A DNA stretch of 10,022 nucleotides from Cyanobacteria bacterium UBA5018. GTDB taxonomy: Bacteria; Cyanobacteriota; Cyanobacteriia; PCC-6307; Cyanobiaceae. The notes under the pieces were generated by a model, which saw nothing but the letters and a program-made list of their open reading frames with translations, was not told the DNA's origin and searched no databases. The stretch lies in contig DGYA01000015.1 in assembly GCA_002396505.1 (NCBI GenBank), positions 1,593-11,614 of the forward strand, in the 5' to 3' direction. Shown piece by piece: positions 7,826 through 10,022 of this stretch; position 1 is the stretch's first letter, and every line of letters begins with the position of its first letter. Made by a program: the position numbers and the translations under genes.

Positions 7826-7828
7826 ACA

Positions 7829-7858
7829 GGCTTGTCAGCGCCAAGGAACTGACAAGCC
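7829..7858 (+). terminator. Perfect 10-bp hairpin just after the glycosidase-family gene
   Basis: GGCTTGTCAG (7829-7838) and CTGACAAGCC (7849-7858) are exact reverse complements around a 10-base loop, starting four bases after the stop codon. Its position and stability suit a transcription terminator or a 3'-end-protecting hairpin. No T-run follows (the next bases are CAAGCAG), so intrinsic termination would be atypical. Confidence 0.6.
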
Positions 7859-7920
7859 CAAGCAGTTGGCGGGCTCCCAGGCCTAAACGCCCATATACCT
7901 GCCAAAGTGCCTGATCGGGT

Positions 7921-7973
7921 CTGCTAGTTCCGGCCTGCTCGTTCCGGCCTGTTAGTTCCGGCCTGCTAGTTCG
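7921..7973. repeat. 14-bp tandem repeat array, 3.8 copies
   Basis: The unit CTGCTAGTTCCGGC occurs at 7921-7934. Copies with one change each follow at 7935-7948 (A to C) and 7949-7962 (C to T), then a truncated copy at 7963-7973. The copies are directly abutting with no spacers, which excludes CRISPR. The array ends right before the AT-rich palindrome upstream of the HesB/IscA-like gene, so it could influence that promoter or simply be a slippage product. Confidence 0.9.
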
Positions 7974-7974
7974 G

Positions 7975-7986
7975 GATTTATAAATC
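7975..7986 (+). promoter_or_regulatory. AT-rich palindrome, possible -10 region of the HesB/IscA-like gene
   Basis: GATTTATAAATC is a perfect 12-bp palindrome and one of the most AT-rich points in this part of the window, 67 bases upstream of the ATG at 8054. TTATAA within it resembles a -10 element. The tandem array occupies where the -35 would be, and no good -35 hexamer is visible. It could instead bind a dimeric regulator. Confidence 0.35.
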
Positions 7987-8053
7987 GGGCCAGTCGGATC
8001 CGCCCCGCCTGATCCACCAGCCAGCTGCCCTTAGTTCCTTGCCTCGCCCTGCC

Positions 8054-8434
8054 ATGCCTAAGGCTCCAGGCCTGCGAATCAGCGTCACCGCGGCAGCGGA
8101 ACTGGGCCGTCAGGCGGCCGTAGCCGGCACCCCTGGAATGATGCATCTCGACTTGGTCGCCGGAGGCTGCGAGGCCTGGACGCTGCGGCTAAGGCCGGGC
8201 CACCTGGCCGGTACGCCGGTGGGTCGCGCCGACGGCATCACCCTCTATGCCCCCGCCGAACAACTGCACCTGCTCGGCGGGGTAGCCCTCGACTACCGGG
8301 GCGACCTCAACGGTGGTGGCTTTGTGGTGCGGCCGGGCGAAGCTATTCGCTGCTGTGCCTGTGGCACCGCCTTCAGCCCCCGCACCACTGGAAGGGAAGC
8401 TGGACGGGAAGGTGGACGGGAAACTGGCCGCTAG
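8054..8434 (+). CDS. HesB/IscA-family (A-type) iron-sulfur carrier protein
   Basis: A-type carriers hold and pass on Fe-S clusters to target enzymes in the cytosol. From the ATG at 8054 the protein has 126 residues. The three family cysteines are present: Cys39 in GGCEAW, and Cys101 and Cys103 in CACG, equivalent to IscA Cys35, 99 and 101. An additional Cys100 gives an unusual CCAC cluster. The spacing and the following GTAF agree with the family CGCGxSF segment. The C-terminus departs from the family: after AFSPRTT comes a GREAGREGGRETGR tail encoded by a 12-bp DNA repeat, probably a recent lineage-specific extension. TTG at 8039 would add five residues. No Shine-Dalgarno site is evident for either start. 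The gene lies alone between the glycosidase-family gene and the str operon. The precise subfamily and its targets cannot be read from sequence. Confidence 0.85.
   Translation: MPKAPGLRISVTAAAELGRQAAVAGTPGMMHLDLVAGGCEAWTLRLRPGHLAGTPVGRADGITLYAPAEQLHLLGGVALDYRGDLNGGGFVVRPGEAIRCCACGTAFSPRTTGREAGREGGRETGR
8388..8427 (+). repeat. 12-bp coding minisatellite at the HesB/IscA gene 3' end
   Basis: Units at 8388-8399 (CTGGAAGGGAAG), 8400-8411 (CTGGACGGGAAG) and 8412-8423 (GTGGACGGGAAA) are followed by a partial CTGG at 8424-8427. Because 12 is a multiple of three the frame is kept, and the array encodes a GREAGREGGRETGR tail. Copy-number changes would alter the protein tail without frameshift. Confidence 0.85.
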
Positions 8435-8474
8435 GCAATGAGCTGGCAGACAGGCCGGCCGCTAGGTAGGGGGC

Positions 8475-8510
8475 CGTCAGGCAAATGGCAAAGGGCTGGC
8501 GGGCCTGACG
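8475..8510 (+). terminator. Weak inverted repeat after the HesB/IscA-like gene
   Basis: CGTCAGGC (8475-8482) is the exact reverse complement of GCCTGACG (8503-8510), with a 20-base loop, about 40 bases beyond the stop. No T-run follows. It could mark the transcript end before the str operon, but the call is weak. Confidence 0.25.
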
Positions 8511-8533
8511 ACTAGTCCCTAGGCAGAGGGCTG

Positions 8534-8576
8534 GCCGACAGGCTGGCCGGGAATCTCGCCGACAGGCTGGCCGGGA
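8534..8576. repeat. 19-bp exact direct repeat pair, with a degenerate third copy
   Basis: GCCGACAGGCTGGCCGGGA occurs identically at 8534-8552 and 8558-8576 (24-base period). A degenerate relative, CTGGCAGACAGGCCGGCC, lies at 8443-8460. All are in the spacer between the HesB/IscA-like gene and rpsL, a region with no supported gene. Confidence 0.85.
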
Positions 8577-8632
8577 GATGGCCCAGCGGCCGGGGGGGCG
8601 GCGACCCAGTAACGTGGCGGATTGTGGAAATC

Positions 8633-8648
8633 GGTCGGGCGTCCGACC
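8633..8648 (+). promoter_or_regulatory. Hairpin in the rpsL leader with an alternative partner
   Basis: GGTCGG (8633-8638) pairs perfectly with CCGACC (8643-8648) across a GCGT tetraloop. A second CCGACCA copy at 8657-8663 could pair with the same left arm. The structure lies 30-45 bases upstream of the rpsL ATG. If transcribed, it could be a leader element of the str operon. That is inference; no known S7- or S12-binding motif was recognised. Confidence 0.35.
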
Positions 8649-8677
8649 AATATTCTCCGACCAGATCCCGGCCCTCG

Positions 8678-9052
8678 ATGCCCACTATTCAGCAGCTGAT
8701 CCGAACCGAACGGCAGCGCCTCACCCGCAAGACCAAGTCCCCGGCCCTGCGTGCCTGCCCCGAGCGGCGTGGCGTCTGCACCCGCGTCTACACCTCCACG
8801 CCGAAAAAGCCCAACTCGGCGCTGCGCAAAGTGGCCCGCGTGCGCCTCACCTCCGGCTTTGAGGTGACCGCCTACATCCCCGGCATCGGCCACAACCTGC
8901 AGGAGCACTCCGTGGTGCTCATCCGTGGCGGCCGGGTCAAAGACCTGCCTGGCGTTCGCTACCACATCATCCGCGGAACCCTCGACACAGCCGGCGTGAA
9001 GGATCGGCGCCAGTCTCGCTCCAAGTACGGAGCGAAGACACCCAAGAGTTGA
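8678..9052 (+). CDS. rpsL: 30S ribosomal protein S12
   Basis: S12 sits at the decoding centre of the 30S subunit and controls tRNA selection accuracy. The 124-residue length matches bacterial S12. The conserved blocks CTRVYTSTPKKPNSALRK (about 34-51), GHNLQEHSVVLIRGGRVKDLPGVRYH (about 71-96) and SRSKYGAKTPK near the end are all present. Lys43 and Lys88, where streptomycin-resistance changes usually occur, are wild type. Asp89, the residue methylthiolated in many bacteria, is present. The start is the ATG at 8678 because MPTIQQLIR matches known N-termini; an in-frame GTG at 8624 would add an unconserved 18-residue extension and is rejected. No Shine-Dalgarno sequence precedes the ATG. This is the first gene of the str operon, followed by rpsG after 198 bases. 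Confidence 0.99.
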   Translation: MPTIQQLIRTERQRLTRKTKSPALRACPERRGVCTRVYTSTPKKPNSALRKVARVRLTSGFEVTAYIPGIGHNLQEHSVVLIRGGRVKDLPGVRYHIIRGTLDTAGVKDRRQSRSKYGAKTPKS

Positions 9053-9061
9053 TTCGTAGCC

Positions 9062-9096
9062 GGAACGCGCCCTGCCTTCCTGGCCGCCAGCGTTCC
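9062..9096 (+). other. Inverted repeat following the rpsL stop
   Basis: GGAACGC (9062-9068) and GCGTTCC (9090-9096) are exact reverse complements, beginning nine bases after the rpsL stop. A small nested CTGG/CCAG stem lies at 9080-9090. It could be an mRNA processing or partial attenuation element within the operon. There is no T-run, so a true terminator is unlikely. Confidence 0.3.
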
Positions 9097-9134
9097 TGAT
9101 ACCAGCTACGGCCCCGGCGTCACTCTCAGCAGCT

Positions 9135-9176
9135 CTGCCCAGCGCCACTTAGCAGCGGCCCTGCCCAGCGGCCCTG
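9135..9176. repeat. Interleaved 10- and 11-bp repeats in the rpsL-rpsG spacer
   Basis: CTGCCCAGCG occurs at 9135-9144 and 9161-9170 (26-base offset). CAGCGGCCCTG occurs at 9153-9163 and 9166-9176 (13-base offset). The words overlap each other, which suggests repeated local duplication. No gene is seen here. Confidence 0.7.
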
Positions 9177-9180
9177 TTTA

Positions 9181-9206
9181 GTGACACTGTTCAGTGACAC
9201 TGTTCA
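9181..9206. repeat. 13-bp perfect tandem duplication upstream of rpsG
   Basis: GTGACACTGTTCA is repeated exactly at 9181-9193 and 9194-9206, with a partial related copy (CTGTTTA) just before. It lies 45 bases upstream of the rpsG ATG, inside the operon spacer. Each unit contributes a GTG, which creates false in-frame starts for rpsG. Confidence 0.9.
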
Positions 9207-9250
9207 GCCAGGCTCCCCAATCCCCCAGCCCCCTCCACTGCCCTCCGTCC

Positions 9251-9721
9251 ATGTCTCGCCGCAACGCTGCCGAGAAGCGTCCCGTTCTTCCCGACCCCCA
9301 GTTCAACAGCCGTCTGGCCTCGATGATCGTGGCCCGGTTGATGAAGCACGGCAAGAAGTCCACCGCCCAGCGGATCCTCTCCGACGCCTTCAACCTGATC
9401 AACGAGCGCACCGGCAACGATCCGCTCGAACTGTTTGAGACGGCCGTGCGCAACGCCACGCCGTTGGTGGAGGTGCGGGCCCGTCGGGTGGGCGGCGCCA
9501 CCTACCAGGTGCCCATGGAAGTGCGCCAGGAGCGCGGCACCGCCATGGCCCTGCGCTGGCTGGTGAACTTCTCCCGGGCCCGCAACGGCCGCAGCATGGC
9601 CCAGAAATTGGCCGGTGAACTGATGGATGCCGCCAATGAGGCCGGCAGCGCCGTGCGCAAGCGCGAAGAGACCCACAAGATGGCCGAAGCCAACAAGGCT
9701 TTCGCCCACTACCGCTACTGA
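9251..9721 (+). CDS. rpsG: 30S ribosomal protein S7
   Basis: S7 is a primary 16S rRNA-binding protein that nucleates assembly of the 30S head and contacts the E-site tRNA. The 156-residue length is typical for bacteria. The conserved N-terminus MSRRNAAEKR, the central VEVRARRVGGATYQVPMEVR (about 77-96) and the C-terminal RKREETHKMAEANKAFAHYR (about 136-155) are all intact. The start is set at the ATG at 9251 by alignment to family N-termini; the open frame continues upstream into the 13-bp tandem repeat, but that extension is not conserved. The 20 bases before the ATG are pyrimidine-rich with no Shine-Dalgarno site, so initiation is probably not SD-driven. In other bacteria S7 represses translation of its own operon by binding the rpsL-rpsG spacer; the long structured spacer here makes that worth testing. 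Confidence 0.99.
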   Translation: MSRRNAAEKRPVLPDPQFNSRLASMIVARLMKHGKKSTAQRILSDAFNLINERTGNDPLELFETAVRNATPLVEVRARRVGGATYQVPMEVRQERGTAMALRWLVNFSRARNGRSMAQKLAGELMDAANEAGSAVRKREETHKMAEANKAFAHYRY

Positions 9722-9738
9722 TCTAGCGCTGAGGTCGG

Positions 9739-9760
9739 TCGGAGCTGCGGGCAGCTCCGA
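9739..9760 (+). terminator. Strong hairpin between rpsG and fusA
   Basis: TCGGAGCTG (9739-9747) and CAGCTCCGA (9752-9760) are perfect reverse complements closing a CGGG tetraloop, starting 18 bases after the rpsG stop. No T-run follows, so partial attenuation, RNA processing or 3'-end stabilisation of the rpsL-rpsG message is more likely than full intrinsic termination. Confidence 0.5.
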
Positions 9761-9792
9761 GCCTATGGATCGGGACCTGGCTTGCCGATCTG

Positions 9793-9817
9793 TAGAGTAA
9801 TGCCCAATTTTTATAGA
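9793..9817 (+). promoter_or_regulatory. AT-rich segment, possible internal fusA promoter
   Basis: TAGAGTAAT at 9793-9801 and TATAGA at 9812-9817 are -10-like words in an AT-rich patch that contrasts with the surrounding GC-rich DNA. No matching -35 is found at 16-18 bases. Together with the preceding hairpin, this layout suggests fusA may have its own promoter. Low confidence. Confidence 0.3.
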
Positions 9818-9824
9818 CCCCTTC

Positions 9825-9828
9825 GGAG
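9825..9828 (+). promoter_or_regulatory. Shine-Dalgarno site of fusA
   Basis: GGAG lies nine bases upstream of the GTG at 9838. It supports that GTG as the fusA start, and contrasts with rpsL and rpsG, which lack such a site. Confidence 0.65.
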
Positions 9829-9837
9829 ACATCCCCC

Positions 9838-10022
9838 GTGGCTCGCGCCTTTCCTCTGGAACGCGTCAGAAATATCGGTATCGCCGCCCACATCGACGCG
9901 GGCAAGACAACCACCACCGAAAGGATTCTTTTCTATTCGGGTGTGGTGCACAAGATGGGAGAGGTGCATGATGGCGCCGCCGTTACCGACTGGATGGCCC
10001 AGGAGCGGGAGCGGGGCATCAC
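9838..10022 (+). CDS. fusA: Elongation factor G, N-terminal part (cut by window edge)
   Basis: EF-G is the GTPase that drives ribosomal translocation and, with RRF, ribosome recycling. Only the first 61 codons are in the window. They begin with GTG and read MARAFPLERVRNIGIAAHID and onward. The P-loop AHIDAGKT is at 17-24, and the segment ends in the conserved WMAQERERGIT of the switch I region. The start is supported by GGAG nine bases upstream and by the family N-terminus. The gene is the third of the str operon; tuf would be expected next, beyond the window. No defect is seen in the visible part. Confidence 0.98.
   Translation, partial: MARAFPLERVRNIGIAAHIDAGKTTTTERILFYSGVVHKMGEVHDGAAVTDWMAQERERGI

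Noticed and set aside
7921..7973. CRISPR array
   Set aside because: Units are 14 bp and directly adjacent with no unique spacers, and no cas genes are present.
8624..8677. GTG start giving S12 an 18-residue extension
   Set aside because: The extension is not like any S12 N-terminus, and MPTIQQLIR at 8678 matches the family start.
8519..9148. 209-residue - strand frame covering rpsL
   Set aside because: Antisense to S12, which is unambiguous; its repeated GQPVG peptide merely reflects the 19-bp DNA repeat.
9194..9250. GTG start giving S7 a 19-residue extension
   Set aside because: The GTG comes from the 13-bp tandem repeat, and MSRRNAAEKR at 9251 is the family N-terminus.

Overview
This window looks like a chromosomal housekeeping region of a GC-rich picocyanobacterium, probably in the Cyanobium / marine-type Synechococcus group. 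The evidence is a single-polypeptide glutamate synthase carrying the long ferredoxin-type insertion, protein sequences of cyanobacterial type (LipA, S12, S7), high GC, few Shine-Dalgarno sites, and a gene order (lipA, glsF, a HesB/IscA-like gene, rpsL, rpsG, fusA) that I recall from marine picocyanobacteria. The taxonomic call is inference; no search was run.

Layout. Positions 2-37 hold the last codons of an unidentified + strand gene. lipA (27-983, +) follows and slightly overlaps it, with an unclear start codon. A 311-base spacer (984-1294) rich in short repeats separates lipA from the 3' end of the convergent glsF (1295-5932, - strand), which takes up nearly half the window. A compact divergent spacer (5933-6046) holds the upstream regions of glsF and of an exported phosphodiester-glycosidase-family protein (6047-7825, +). 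A perfect 10-bp hairpin follows that gene, then a 14-bp tandem repeat array and an AT-rich palindrome. Next comes a small HesB/IscA-type iron-sulfur carrier gene (8054-8434, +), whose 3' end is itself a 12-bp coding minisatellite. After another repeat-bearing spacer the str operon begins: rpsL (8678-9052), rpsG (9251-9721) and the start of fusA (9838 to the window edge).

How the genes relate. Two of the proteins carry Fe-S clusters: lipoyl synthase with two [4Fe-4S] and Fd-GOGAT with [3Fe-4S]. An A-type Fe-S carrier is encoded close by, although nothing in the sequence shows co-regulation. glsF performs the final step of ammonia assimilation using photosynthetic reductant. The three ribosomal/elongation genes form the conserved str transcription unit, with unusually long, structured spacers.

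No mobile element, CRISPR array, tRNA, rRNA or evident novel system was found. The most unusual signal is the recurrence of unrelated short direct duplications with 11-19 bp units, several of them 12-14 bp tandems, in nearly every spacer, one of them extending into coding sequence. The lipA start and possible leader structures in the str operon come next.
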